DNA from: JBBECJ01 sp963763325
GTDB taxonomy: Bacteria; Chloroflexota; Chloroflexia; Thermomicrobiales; CFX8
Reading direction: 5' to 3'
Length of the DNA stretch: 64,000 nt
Assembly: GCA_963763325.1 (NCBI GenBank)
Contig: CAVXOL010000018.1
Location: forward strand, 186,001 to 250,000
Numbering within the stretch: the stretch's first letter is position 1; each line of letters starts with the position of its first letter. Positions 18,045-26,567 of the stretch are shown here, piece by piece. Both the position numbers and the translations under genes were made by a program. The notes beneath the pieces are model-generated. The model had not been told where the DNA came from. It saw nothing but the letters and a program-made list of their open reading frames with translations, and searched no databases.

Positions 18045-19586
18045 GTGAGCATTCTTGGAGATCCTCAGGCGCAGAAAATCGCCGGTGCGGAGAGCTATGG
18101 CGCTGACGGCATCGTCAGTGACAAAGTCATCGGCACCGGCCTGACGTTCGATGACGTGCTGCTCCTGCCGGCACAGTCCGAAATCGTCCCCAACCAGGCT
18201 GACACCAGCGCGTGGTTCACGCCAAACATCCGGCTGAAGATCCCGATTGTCTCTTCACCGATGGACACTGTGACCGAGGCCAGGTTGGCGATAGCCGTGG
18301 CCCGCGAGGGAGGCATCGGTGTCATCCACCGGAACCTCTCGATTGAGGACCAGGTCGCCGAGGTCGATAAAGTCAAGCGTTCTGAGTCCGGTATGATCGT
18401 CGAGCCGGTGACGCTTGGCCCGGACAACATGCTGGCCGACGCCGAAGCTGTCATGGGCCGCTACCGCATCTCCGGCGTCCCGATCACGACGCCCGACGGC
18501 AAGCTGGTTGGCATCCTGACCAACCGCGACCTGCGCTTTGAAGACGACCTCAACCAGCCGATCCGCGAGTTCATGACCAGCGAAAATCTGGTAACCGTCC
18601 CGGTCGGGACAACTCTCGACCAGGCCAGGGAGATTCTCCACAAGTACAAGGTCGAAAAGCTTCCGGTCGTTGATGACCATGGCTACCTCAAGGGTCTTAT
18701 CACGGTCAAAGACATCCAGAAGAAGATTCAATATCCGAACGCGACGACCGATGAGCAGGGCCGTCTGCGGGTCGCTGCTGCTGTCGGTGTTGGCGCAGAA
18801 GCGTTGGCACGTTGTGAAGCCCTGGTAAGCGCCAATGTCGATGTCATTATCGTCGACACCTCCCACGGCCACTCGCGTGGCGTCCTGGAGATGGTCCAGC
18901 AGGTCAAGCGCACCTGGCATATCGAGGTCGTCGCCGGAAACGTCGCGACCGGCAGCGCCACTGATGCACTGATCGAGGTTGGAGCCGATGCAGTCAAGGT
19001 AGGCATCGGCCCTGGCTCGATCTGCACCACACGGGTCGTCGCCGGTACTGGTGTCCCGCAGATTTCAGCGATTATGGATTGCAGTCGAGCGGCAAAGAGC
19101 ACCGGAATTCCGGTTATCGCCGACGGTGGCATCCAGTACTCCGGTGACATCGCCAAGGCGATCGCCGCCGGCGCTGACTGCGTGATGCTCGGTGGCCTCT
19201 TCGCCGGTACTGACGAAAGCCCCGGCGAAGTCATCCTCTATCAGGGTGAGCGCTACAAGGAGTACCGCGGGATGGGCTCCCTCGGCGCGATGAAGACCCG
19301 CTCGTTCTCGAAGGACCGCTACTTCCAGCAGGACATCGACAGCCTGGCGAAGTTCGTCCCTGAGGGCATCGAGGGTCGCGTCGCCTACAAGGGCCAGATC
19401 GCCAATGTCGTCTACCAGCTCGTCGGCGGCCTCCGGCAAGCGATGGGCTACTGCGGCGCTGCCACGATTGAAGACCTCAAGGCCAACGCCCGCTTCGTCC
19501 GCATCACCGCGGCCGGCCTCCGCGAGAGCCACCCCCACGACGTCGTCATCACCAAGGAAGCCCCGAACTACCGCGCCTCGTACTAA
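18045..19586 (+). CDS. guaB: Inosine-5'-monophosphate dehydrogenase
   Basis: Oxidises IMP to XMP with NAD, the first step to GMP. It is intact, 513 residues, GTG start after a perfect AAAGGAGGT. The barrel begins LTFDDVLLLPA; a pair of CBS domains lies at about residues 120-235; the catalytic Cys is in GPGSICTTR; the flap carries the RGMGSLGAM and YKGQIANVVYQL segments. It has its own terminator-like hairpin after the stop. The long gap to parA and strong ribosome site suggest separate control. Confidence 0.97.
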   Translation: MSILGDPQAQKIAGAESYGADGIVSDKVIGTGLTFDDVLLLPAQSEIVPNQADTSAWFTPNIRLKIPIVSSPMDTVTEARLAIAVAREGGIGVIHRNLSIEDQVAEVDKVKRSESGMIVEPVTLGPDNMLADAEAVMGRYRISGVPITTPDGKLVGILTNRDLRFEDDLNQPIREFMTSENLVTVPVGTTLDQAREILHKYKVEKLPVVDDHGYLKGLITVKDIQKKIQYPNATTDEQGRLRVAAAVGVGAEALARCEALVSANVDVIIVDTSHGHSRGVLEMVQQVKRTWHIEVVAGNVATGSATDALIEVGADAVKVGIGPGSICTTRVVAGTGVPQISAIMDCSRAAKSTGIPVIADGGIQYSGDIAKAIAAGADCVMLGGLFAGTDESPGEVILYQGERYKEYRGMGSLGAMKTRSFSKDRYFQQDIDSLAKFVPEGIEGRVAYKGQIANVVYQLVGGLRQAMGYCGAATIEDLKANARFVRITAAGLRESHPHDVVITKEAPNYRASY

Positions 19587-19601
19587 CTGACGTTCGATGG
19601 G

Positions 19602-19634
19602 CAACGCCGTCTGGTCAGGAACCAGACGGCGTTG
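19602..19634. terminator. Bidirectional terminator-like hairpin after guaB
   Basis: CAACGCCGTCTGGT at 19602-19615 pairs perfectly with ACCAGACGGCGTTG at 19621-19634, around a 5-base loop. It sits between guaB and the convergent serine hydrolase and covers the last codons of the latter. There is no T-run on either side. Confidence 0.75.
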
Positions 19635-20689
19635 TCGTGACTGTCTCCGCCAGCCCAAACGCAATTGACAACCCGAGATCCCCCCGGTCGCTGTTCGCCA
19701 GCGCGACCGTCGTCACCCGCCGCCCACCTACGTTCGGAAAGTGGAGTGCTCCCGCCGAATAGCCAGGCCCGCCGCCGCCATGTCCGGCGACGGCGCCGAA
19801 CGGCGAACCTGGATCGAGCATCGCGCCCAGCCCGTACGACGGTTCAACAAACAGCGGATGCTCAACCGGCACGCGCGTCGGACGCAGCATCTCGGGCAGC
19901 AACGCAGGCGGAACCAGCCGTCCATCGAAGATCGCGTCGATGATCCGCGCCAGTTCCGACGCCGTCGAGATCACAACGCCATGCGACACCCAGCCGGGAT
20001 GGTAGCGTCGCGAGATGTCGGTCATCGGCCCGTCGGGGTCAATCCAGCCACTGATATCCCGGCGTCAGGACATCCGTGTCATCCAGCGATCTCTGCCACC
20101 ACCGTGGCTGACAGGCCGAGTGGCGTCGGTGATGTGTCTGGCGATCATCTCCCGCAGGCTCATGCCGGTCACACGCTCAAGCAGCAGCTTGATCGTCAGA
20201 TACCCGATGTTCGAGTATCCCCAACCTTCGCCGGGTGCAAACATGAGACCGGACGCCAGCGTCCGGTCAAGGAACTCCTCGTGATGTCCATGCACCTTCA
20301 GGATTCGACCGGACCGCCGCCGCGTACTCCGGCATCCCGCCGTAATCAGGCAATCCGGAGCTGTGGTTCAGCACCTGTCGAATCGTGATCGGCGTCTCCA
20401 GCGGGTACGCAGGCAGGTAGTCTTGAACCAAACGATCCAGCGCGATCACACCGCGCTCAACCAGTTGCAGCGCGACGGCTGCCATCATCATCTTCGTAAT
20501 GCTGTAGATGTAGAAACGTGCATCGTCCGGCAGCGGATCACGTCCCGCCAGATCCCGCGATCCGACGCCTCGCGCGAATGCAGCTTCGCCGTCAACCACG
20601 ATGGCTACGCACGCGCCGGGCGTCTCAGCATCGCAAAGACGCCGCGAAACCAACTGGGTGGCGCGGTCGCGCAGATCAGCGTCAGGCAT
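19615..20689 (-). CDS. Serine hydrolase, beta-lactamase/penicillin-binding (class C-like), frameshifted
   Basis: About 358 residues after repair. The active-site SxxK is SITK in YIYSITKMMMAA, the Tyr motif is GYSNIGYLT, and the C-terminal triad position is occupied by GHGGGGPGYSAG. This is the S12/class C fold shared by beta-lactamases, esterases and D-aminopeptidases, so true antibiotic hydrolysis cannot be claimed. No signal peptide is seen, arguing against a periplasmic beta-lactamase. Two shifts, near 20290 and 20040, divide it. It overlaps the DUF3090 gene by 8 bases, so the two are translationally coupled. Confidence 0.82.
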
Positions 20690-21209
20690 TCAGCGGGAAG
20701 TGTCCGTTGTCATGCGGGCAGACGTGCCCGTTTGGGCCAATCGGAGCCCCACAGCGCGGGCAAGTTGGCCGGCCGGCCGAGACGACCGCCTCGATCTGCT
20801 TCGCCATCGTCGCCGCCCGCTGGAGGTCAAGCCTGCCCGAGAATGTGGGGCTGGAATCTTCCTCGGCTTCGACATCATGGATCATGAGGATCACGCGCAC
20901 CTGTTCCTCGTCGAAACCGACCGCGAGCCTGCCGACCGTGTACTCCGGCGTTCCCGGCGGGACCGGGCCGGTCGGCGACGGCTCAATGTCCAGCACCCGC
21001 GCCTCAGAGACGCCGGCGGCTCGCAGTTGCGCCAGCATCTGCTCGAACGCCATCCCCAGCGCCTGAAGCTGCTGCTTCTCCAGCCAGAGGACGATCGCGT
21101 CGAGCTCATTGCCGAAGATCATCCTGAACCGACGCTGGCCGGGCACACCAATCGCCTCCGCGTCGGTGCGGGTTAAGTTCTCGAAATCGTGATGCTGCTC
21201 AAATGCCAC
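20682..21209 (-). CDS. DUF3090 family protein with C-terminal zinc ribbon
   Basis: 175 residues from GTG at 21209 (reads SVAFEQHHDFENLTR); further upstream in-frame codons lack support. The segment VPGQRRFRMIF, then VLWLEKQQLQALG and EYTVGRLAVGFDEE, matches the DUF3090 pattern seen in Actinobacteria and Chloroflexota. The C-terminus has CPRCGAPIGPNGHVCPH, a zinc-binding ribbon. The function is unknown; in other genomes the family is often beside a phosphoglycerate-mutase-like histidine phosphatase and SCO1664-type genes, which are absent here. It is coupled to the downstream serine hydrolase. Confidence 0.85.
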   Translation of the reverse strand: MAFEQHHDFENLTRTDAEAIGVPGQRRFRMIFGNELDAIVLWLEKQQLQALGMAFEQMLAQLRAAGVSEARVLDIEPSPTGPVPPGTPEYTVGRLAVGFDEEQVRVILMIHDVEAEEDSSPTFSGRLDLQRAATMAKQIEAVVSAGRPTCPRCGAPIGPNGHVCPHDNGHFPLNA

Positions 21210-21362
21210 GCTGAGACCTGTCACTACTGAACGTTTCAATGCAACCCAGTGGCTCGATCTACGCTCACAATGGTACACGCGCCGCCAAAAAGCCGGAGCT
21301 TATGCCATGCTACGATAGGCGCGGGGTCCAGCCATATCAGGCCCAGCACGAAGGGTGTCCGG

Positions 21363-22622
21363 TTGGAGACAGATTTCGTCACAACCTCGCTCGAACAACG
21401 CATCGCCACCGCCCAGTCGCGGCTCGACGAACGCGGGTTGCTTGACGCGCTGCAGGCGCTCGTCCGAATCCCAAGCGTTTACGATCCGTCCGTCCCGGAC
21501 GGCAACGAACGGGACGCTGCTCATTATGTCACGCGGCTCCTCAATGAGTGGTGCATCCCGTACCGGTCTCGCGAGGTTGCTCCCGAACGTCCAAATATTG
21601 TCGCCGAAATCATGGGCACCCGTCCCGGCCCGCTGCTGATCTTCGAGGGTCACACCGATGTTGTGACGGCAGGTGACCGTGCCGCCTGGACCGTCGATCC
21701 GTTCGGTGGCGAGATTCGCAATGGTCGGCTCTACGGTCGCGGCGCCTGCGACATGAAGGGTGGGCTGGCCGCGATGCTGTTCGCCGCCCGTGCCATCCGC
21801 GACTCCGGTAGTGCCTTCGCTGGGACGATCCGGCTGGCGGTCCTCGCCGACGAAGAAGGGCTGATGCGCGGCGCGAAAGCGTTCGTCGCCGACGGAGAGC
21901 TGGATGGAGCAGCTGCCGCCATCATCTGCGAACCGGAAGGCGACCGCGTCTGTATCGCTCAGAAGGGCGCGATCCGGTTGCGAGTGACGCTGACCGGCAA
22001 GATGGCCCACGGCGCGATGCCGGAGGAGGGCGCGAATCCGATCGCAGCCCTCGGCCTCGTCGTCAACCGTTGCAGGATGCTGGAGCGCGAGATCCAGTCC
22101 GAACACCCACCTCACCCCCTCCTCGGCGCGTTCTACCTGACCCCGACCGTTGCGCTAGCCGGCGAACGCGAGCAGGGCAACGTCATCCCCAGCAACGCTG
22201 AACTACTGCTCGACATCAGAACGGCGCCCACTAACGACCACTCCTTGATCATCGATCGGGTAACGACCGCAATATGTTCCGCCGCCAGCGCGGTTGACGG
22301 TGTTACATGTCTGGTCGAAGTCATCGACAACCGTCCGGCTACCGAAACCGACCCCACCGATCCGGTCGTCCGGGCCGTCATGGCTGCCCATCAGGCTGAG
22401 ACGGGCGAAACGCCACCATTCGGCGGCGTCCCCGGCTCGACCGATGGGACCATCTTCTGGGCAGCGACGCGCGTCCCTCTCGTAACCTACGGACCTGGCG
22501 TCACGACGCTGCCCCACCAGGCCGATGAGTATGTCGATCTGGACGACGTCGTGCGCTACGCACGCACCTACATCGCGGCGGCACTGCGCTACTTTGAGTT
22601 GATGGAATGGGGCAGCCTGTAG
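21363..22622 (+). CDS. M20 family metallopeptidase (ArgE/DapE/ACY1-like)
   Basis: 419 residues from TTG at 21363, seven bases after GAAGGG; the longer frame upstream runs into the divergent DUF3090 promoter region. Zinc ligands and catalytic residues are visible: EGHTDVV (His), RGACDMKGG (Asp bridge), DEEG (Glu), CEPEGD and, near the end, TLPHQADEYV (His). The dimerisation domain spans about residues 185-305. These enzymes remove acyl groups from amino acids or hydrolyse small peptides. The stop touches the panE ATG with no gap, yet no link to pantothenate synthesis is known. Confidence 0.88.
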   Translation: METDFVTTSLEQRIATAQSRLDERGLLDALQALVRIPSVYDPSVPDGNERDAAHYVTRLLNEWCIPYRSREVAPERPNIVAEIMGTRPGPLLIFEGHTDVVTAGDRAAWTVDPFGGEIRNGRLYGRGACDMKGGLAAMLFAARAIRDSGSAFAGTIRLAVLADEEGLMRGAKAFVADGELDGAAAAIICEPEGDRVCIAQKGAIRLRVTLTGKMAHGAMPEEGANPIAALGLVVNRCRMLEREIQSEHPPHPLLGAFYLTPTVALAGEREQGNVIPSNAELLLDIRTAPTNDHSLIIDRVTTAICSAASAVDGVTCLVEVIDNRPATETDPTDPVVRAVMAAHQAETGETPPFGGVPGSTDGTIFWAATRVPLVTYGPGVTTLPHQADEYVDLDDVVRYARTYIAAALRYFELMEWGSL

Positions 22623-23588
22623 ATGCGAATCGTCGTCATTGGCTCGGGAGCAATGGGCGGGCTGTTCGGCGGCAAGTTGGCCGCCTCCGGCAACGACGTC
22701 CTGCTCTATGACACATGGAGCGAACACGTCGCAGCCATCGAACGATTGGGCCTCAGCATCGAGGGTACCGACAACACCGTCGTCCGCTACCGTGTCCGCG
22801 CCACCGACCAACCTCCGCGCGAGATCGCTGACGCTGAGCTGATCCTCGTCCAGGTCAAGGGCTACGACACCTACGAATCGTTGCGGCCCTTTAACGGCCG
22901 GCTCTCGCCTGAAACGTTTGTCCTCTCGCTCCAGAACGGCCTTGGCAACCTGGAACAGATGCGGCAGGCACTGCCCGGCCACCACCGCATCCTGCTCGGC
23001 ACGACCGCCCATGGCTCGACCGTCCTTGGCCCGGGCCGCATTCGTCACGCCGGAAAGGGCGGCACCGTCATCGGCGATCCGGCCATCACCGCAACGCCAC
23101 GCTTCCAGCTCGGACCAATCCGCGCCGTCCTCCTGAAGGCCGGATTCGAAACCGACATCGCCGAAAACGTCCACTCTGCTATCTGGGCCAAGCTCATCGC
23201 CAACGTCGCCATCAACCCATTGACAGCGCTGACCGGCCTTCGAAATGGCGAGCTGCTTGACGACCCGCGCATCGTCTCGATGATGGAAGCCGTCATCGCC
23301 GAAGCGTTGGCTGTGATGGAAGCCGCCGGTGTCCCACCCGCCGTCGAGGACTACTACCAGCATGCCCGCCGCGTGATGGAGATGACCCGCCCGAACGTCT
23401 CCTCGATGCTGCAGGACATCCGCGCCGGCCGCCGAACCGAGATCGAATCGATCAACGGCGCCGTCGCCCGCCTCGGCAAAGAGCTCGGCATCGCAACCCC
23501 GGTCAACAACTGGTTGACCGCGATGGTCCAGCATCGCGAGAAAGACGCATCACGTGGGAATCGAGAATCAGGAGTCGGAAATCGTTGA
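22623..23588 (+). CDS. panE: 2-dehydropantoate 2-reductase (ketopantoate reductase)
   Basis: Reduces ketopantoate to pantoate with NADPH for coenzyme A synthesis. 321 residues; N-terminal Rossmann motif GSGAMGGLFGGKLA, then LVQVKGYDT and SLQNGLGN; the catalytic Lys is in IWAKLIANVAINPLTAL and Glu/Ser near TEIESINGAV, all as in the family. It is followed by panB in the same direction, which supports the assignment over other reductases of this fold. The C-terminus (DASRGNRESGVGNR) is encoded by a heptamer array and extends past the normal end. Confidence 0.92.
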   Translation: MRIVVIGSGAMGGLFGGKLAASGNDVLLYDTWSEHVAAIERLGLSIEGTDNTVVRYRVRATDQPPREIADAELILVQVKGYDTYESLRPFNGRLSPETFVLSLQNGLGNLEQMRQALPGHHRILLGTTAHGSTVLGPGRIRHAGKGGTVIGDPAITATPRFQLGPIRAVLLKAGFETDIAENVHSAIWAKLIANVAINPLTALTGLRNGELLDDPRIVSMMEAVIAEALAVMEAAGVPPAVEDYYQHARRVMEMTRPNVSSMLQDIRAGRRTEIESINGAVARLGKELGIATPVNNWLTAMVQHREKDASRGNRESGVGNR

Positions 23589-23635
23589 ACGAACACGAAC
23601 CCCACCTCGATTCCCGGTTCCGATTCCCGATTCCC
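23556..23635. repeat. Paired inverted heptamer arms between panE and panB
   Basis: Left arm 23556-23583 (GGGAATC, GAGAATC, AGGAGTC, GGAAATC) codes for the PanE tail. Right arm 23609-23635 (GATTCCC, GGTTCC, GATTCCC, GATTCCC) is its inverse, 25 bases away. The second right-arm unit has lost one base. The panB ribosome site follows directly. Confidence 0.88.
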
Positions 23636-23655
23636 GACCAGAGGAGAACGACCGA

Positions 23656-24522
23656 ATGACCGACACAAGCACACCCCGAGAAAAGATCACCGCCCCTGCC
23701 ATCCAGGCGATGAAGGGCAGCGGCGAGAAGATCGTCATGGTCACCGCCTACGACTACCCGACTGCGAGGGCGGTCGAGGCAGCCGGCGTTGAGTCGATTC
23801 TCGTCGGTGACTCGCTCGGCATGGTCGTCCTCGGCTATGAATCGACGATCCCGGTCACGATGGAGGACATCATCCACCACACCCGCGCCGTCATGCGCGG
23901 AGTCACGACCGTCCACGTCGTCGCCGATCTGCCGTTCATGTCCTACCAGGTCTCCGACGAGCAGGCACTCGAGAACGCTGGAAGGCTGATGAAAGAGGGT
24001 GGCGCCGACGCCGTCAAGCTCGAAGGCGGTCAGACGATGGCTTCGCGGATCGAGGCCATCGTCCGGGCCGGTATCCCCGTCATGGCCCACATCGGGCTGA
24101 CCCCGCAGGCATCAGCGGCGCTCGGCGGCTTCAAGGTCCAGGGCCGCTCGCTCGAGGCCGCCCGCAACCTGATCGCCGACGCCGAAGCGGTGGAGCGGGC
24201 GGGAGCCTACGCTGTCGTCCTCGAAGCGATCCCCCGTCAGCTCGCGCGGATCATCACATCGCGACTCACGGTTCCGACGATCGGCATCGGCGCTGGCGTC
24301 GACTGCGACGGCCAGGTGCTCGTCAACGCCGACCTGCTCGGCTCCTACGACCGCTTCACACCCCGCTTCGCCAAACCCTACGCCAGCATCCGCGATGTCA
24401 TGCGCGACGCCTTCAGCGAGTTCGCCGCCGAAGTCCGCTCCGGCGAGTTCCCCACCCATGAACATGGCTTTGCGATGTCCCGCGACGTCATCGCCGCCCT
24501 CGAATCCGACCGAATTTCGTGA
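23656..24522 (+). CDS. panB: 3-methyl-2-oxobutanoate hydroxymethyltransferase
   Basis: Adds a hydroxymethyl group from methylene-tetrahydrofolate to 3-methyl-2-oxobutanoate, giving ketopantoate, the substrate of PanE. Intact, 288 residues, ATG at 23656 after GAGGAG. MVTAYDYPTA, LVGDSLGMVVLG (metal-binding Asp), KLEGG, MAHIGLTPQ, VLEAIP and TIGIGAG are all canonical. The order panE-panB makes a short coenzyme A precursor operon, although panC is not in the window. Confidence 0.97.
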   Translation: MTDTSTPREKITAPAIQAMKGSGEKIVMVTAYDYPTARAVEAAGVESILVGDSLGMVVLGYESTIPVTMEDIIHHTRAVMRGVTTVHVVADLPFMSYQVSDEQALENAGRLMKEGGADAVKLEGGQTMASRIEAIVRAGIPVMAHIGLTPQASAALGGFKVQGRSLEAARNLIADAEAVERAGAYAVVLEAIPRQLARIITSRLTVPTIGIGAGVDCDGQVLVNADLLGSYDRFTPRFAKPYASIRDVMRDAFSEFAAEVRSGEFPTHEHGFAMSRDVIAALESDRIS

Positions 24523-24530
24523 CAAGTCAC

Positions 24531-24613
24531 GCGCAGGGGCGATGGCCGCAGCCTCGCCCTGCACTCACTGCACGCGCATCAAACAGGTAGAGGCTACGGC
24601 CATCGCTCCCTGC
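24531..24613. repeat. GC-rich REP-like inverted repeat, copy 2
   Basis: Left arm 24531-24561 and right arm 24584-24613 are inverted copies with a few mismatches and a 22-base loop, directly after the panB stop. The left arm is nearly identical to copy 1 at 1929-2005. It may end panB transcription or protect its 3' end. Confidence 0.85.
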
Positions 24614-24796
24614 CGGTATGTACATCCAACCTGACCTCGAGCCCATAACCATCCAGCCTTGATCGCGTTCTTCGACAGGGACACCAGTCGACGGCTGGGG
24701 GTGTCCGTACGATATACTCCGGCGCTTGTGTGGGCCCCTTCGAGTGGGGCACGCGCGGAAGATACACGGCAGAATACCCGGGGATCAGGAGAGTTC

Positions 24797-26115
24797 ATGC
24801 GCTTCGACACTCGCAGATTACTGCTTACGATGATGGCGGTCCTGTTGCTGCTACCGGCGGTTGTCGCCTGTGGTGGCGGAAGTGACGACGATGACCCGAC
24901 CCAGACGACAGCAAGTGGCACCGAGGCCGCTGGAAGCACGACAACGACAGACGAAAGCACAGAGACATCCCAGGAGGATGCGACTCCGACAACTGGTGAC
25001 GCGGCTCCGACCGGTACCGGCGACGGAACCGCACCCGGCGCTCCAACCGCAACGACCGGCGCTGATGCGACCGAGTCATCCGAGTCGGCGGGCACCTTCG
25101 CCTATGGCTGGAACGTTGCCGCGCGTGGCGATGACGGTGGCGCAGACCACAACAGTCAGGTCGTCAGCGCCGTTCAGGACTCCGGTTTTGGCTGGGTCCG
25201 TTTCCAGCTCGAATGGAGCCAGTTCGAGCGCGCCGACAACCAGTGGGACCCGCTCCCAACCGATCGGATCGTCGATCAGTTCGCCGCCGAAGGCGTGAAC
25301 ATTCTGCTCGTCGTCGCCAAGGCGCCTGAGTGGGCGCTCGACCCGAGCGGCAACCAGTTCCTGGCTGACTACGCACAGTTCACCGAATTGATGCAGTTCG
25401 TCTCCCAACGATACGCCGGCAAGGTCGGAGCCTGGGAAATCTGGAACGAGCAGAACCTGGCCTACGAGGTCAACGGCAACGTTCGCGTCACCGACTACGT
25501 CGAACTGCTAAGGGCAGGTCACGCCGGTGTTCGCGCCGGGGATCCGAACGCGCTCGTCGTCTTCGGGGGCCTGACACCCAACGGCGTCAACGACCCGACG
25601 ATCGCGATCGATGACCTGACCTACATGACAGGAGATCTACCAGTACAACGGCGGCGAGATCGCCCAAGTACTTCGACGTTATGGGCATGCACGTCTCGAG
25701 CACCCACAATCCGCCCGACACGATGTGGCCGGATAACCCGAGTGCCGAAGAGGGCTACAACGATCACGAGAGCTTCTACTTCCGCCGTGCCGAGCAATTG
25801 TGGGACGTCATGGTTGCCGCCGGTGACTCTGGCAAGTCGGTCTGGATTACCGAGTTCGGATGGACGACCGAGAACCAGGCCGAGGGCTACGAGTACGGTG
25901 TGAACAACACCGACGAAGAAGTCGCCGAATACCTCGTGCGCTCCTTTGAAATCGCGAAGACGGAGTGGCCCTTCGTCACCGGAATGTTTGTCTGGGCTCT
26001 CAACTGGTCGACCCTGGTTCCGGCTGAGGACGAGAAGTACCCGTGGTCCGCTCTCAACGAGGACTGGTCGCCGCGCCCGGCCTTCGAGGCACTCCGCGAC
26101 ATGCCGAAGAGTTAG
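24797..26115 (+). CDS. Secreted lipoprotein glycoside hydrolase, clan A (GH39/GH5-like), frameshifted
   Basis: About 438 residues. ATG at 24797 follows CAGGAGAG. The signal peptide ends in a lipobox (PAVVAC), followed by an Asp stretch and an 80-residue Thr/Ser/Asp linker. The barrel domain has GFGWVRFQLEWSQFE, the acid/base Glu in AWEIWNEQN, and the nucleophile Glu in SVWITEFGW, the two-Glu layout of clan A retaining glycosidases. Two shifts, near 25629 and 25661, enclose a short stretch (IYQYNGGEIA) in another frame. The substrate is unknown. It stands alone between panB and the ABC transporter. Confidence 0.8.
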
Positions 26116-26232
26116 CCATCGCCGTCCCGAGCGGCAGCGAAGGACCCAATCTCGCACGATCATCGTGCGATCGATCCTTCAAACGGGCTCTGGACGACGG
26201 CAATAGCCAGTGTCACACAGGTGACATCGCAG

Positions 26233-26264
26233 GACCGGGGCGGGCAATATGCTCCGTCCCGGTC
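26233..26264 (+). terminator. Intrinsic terminator after the glycosidase
   Basis: GACCGGG (26233-26239) pairs with CCCGGTC (26258-26264), extended inwards by a wobble and three more pairs. The stem is followed by TGCTTTT. Confidence 0.8.
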
Positions 26265-26355
26265 TGCTTTTCAGCCACATCGGACCACACTCGGTGGGCG
26301 CATCCGGCGTAGCTGGACCCAATTTCGCCGATTCTCGCATCCAAACCCGCACTGT

Positions 26356-26385
26356 TTGACGTATTTTTCCCAACGGTGCTAGTAT
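26356..26385 (+). promoter_or_regulatory. Promoter of the ABC transporter operon with an overlapping inverted repeat
   Basis: TTGACG (26356-26361), 18-base spacer, TAGTAT (26380-26385). CCCAACGG (26369-26376) and CCGTTGGG (26401-26408) are perfect inverted copies flanking the -10 box, a possible operator. The second copy also lies in a small hairpin, TCTCCC-GTT-GGGAGA (26397-26411). Confidence 0.7.
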
Positions 26386-26567
26386 TCGCGCACGACTCTC
26401 CCGTTGGGAGAAAAACGAATTCGTCGCGCCGCGAGAGGAGGTTGACGTATTCGTCTTGCCACTGGCCGAGCGCATCGGGGGCGCGCTCGATCCAACGAAC
26501 GCGGAAACGACTTGATCCGGGTCCAAACTGTTCGCAGAACGTACGGCTAATCATGTGGGGGAAATCG

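Noticed and set aside
17096..18045. Chromosome origin near parA
   Set aside because: No dnaA, dnaN, gidB, parB or DnaA-box cluster is present.
19615..20689. True beta-lactamase antibiotic resistance gene
   Set aside because: SxxK and YxN motifs are present, but there is no signal peptide and the fold is shared with many esterases and peptidases; resistance cannot be claimed.
22203..23534. Long minus-strand open frame across the M20 peptidase and panE genes
   Set aside because: 443 codons but antisense to two well-supported enzymes, with no recognisable motif; GC-rich third positions on the other strand explain it.
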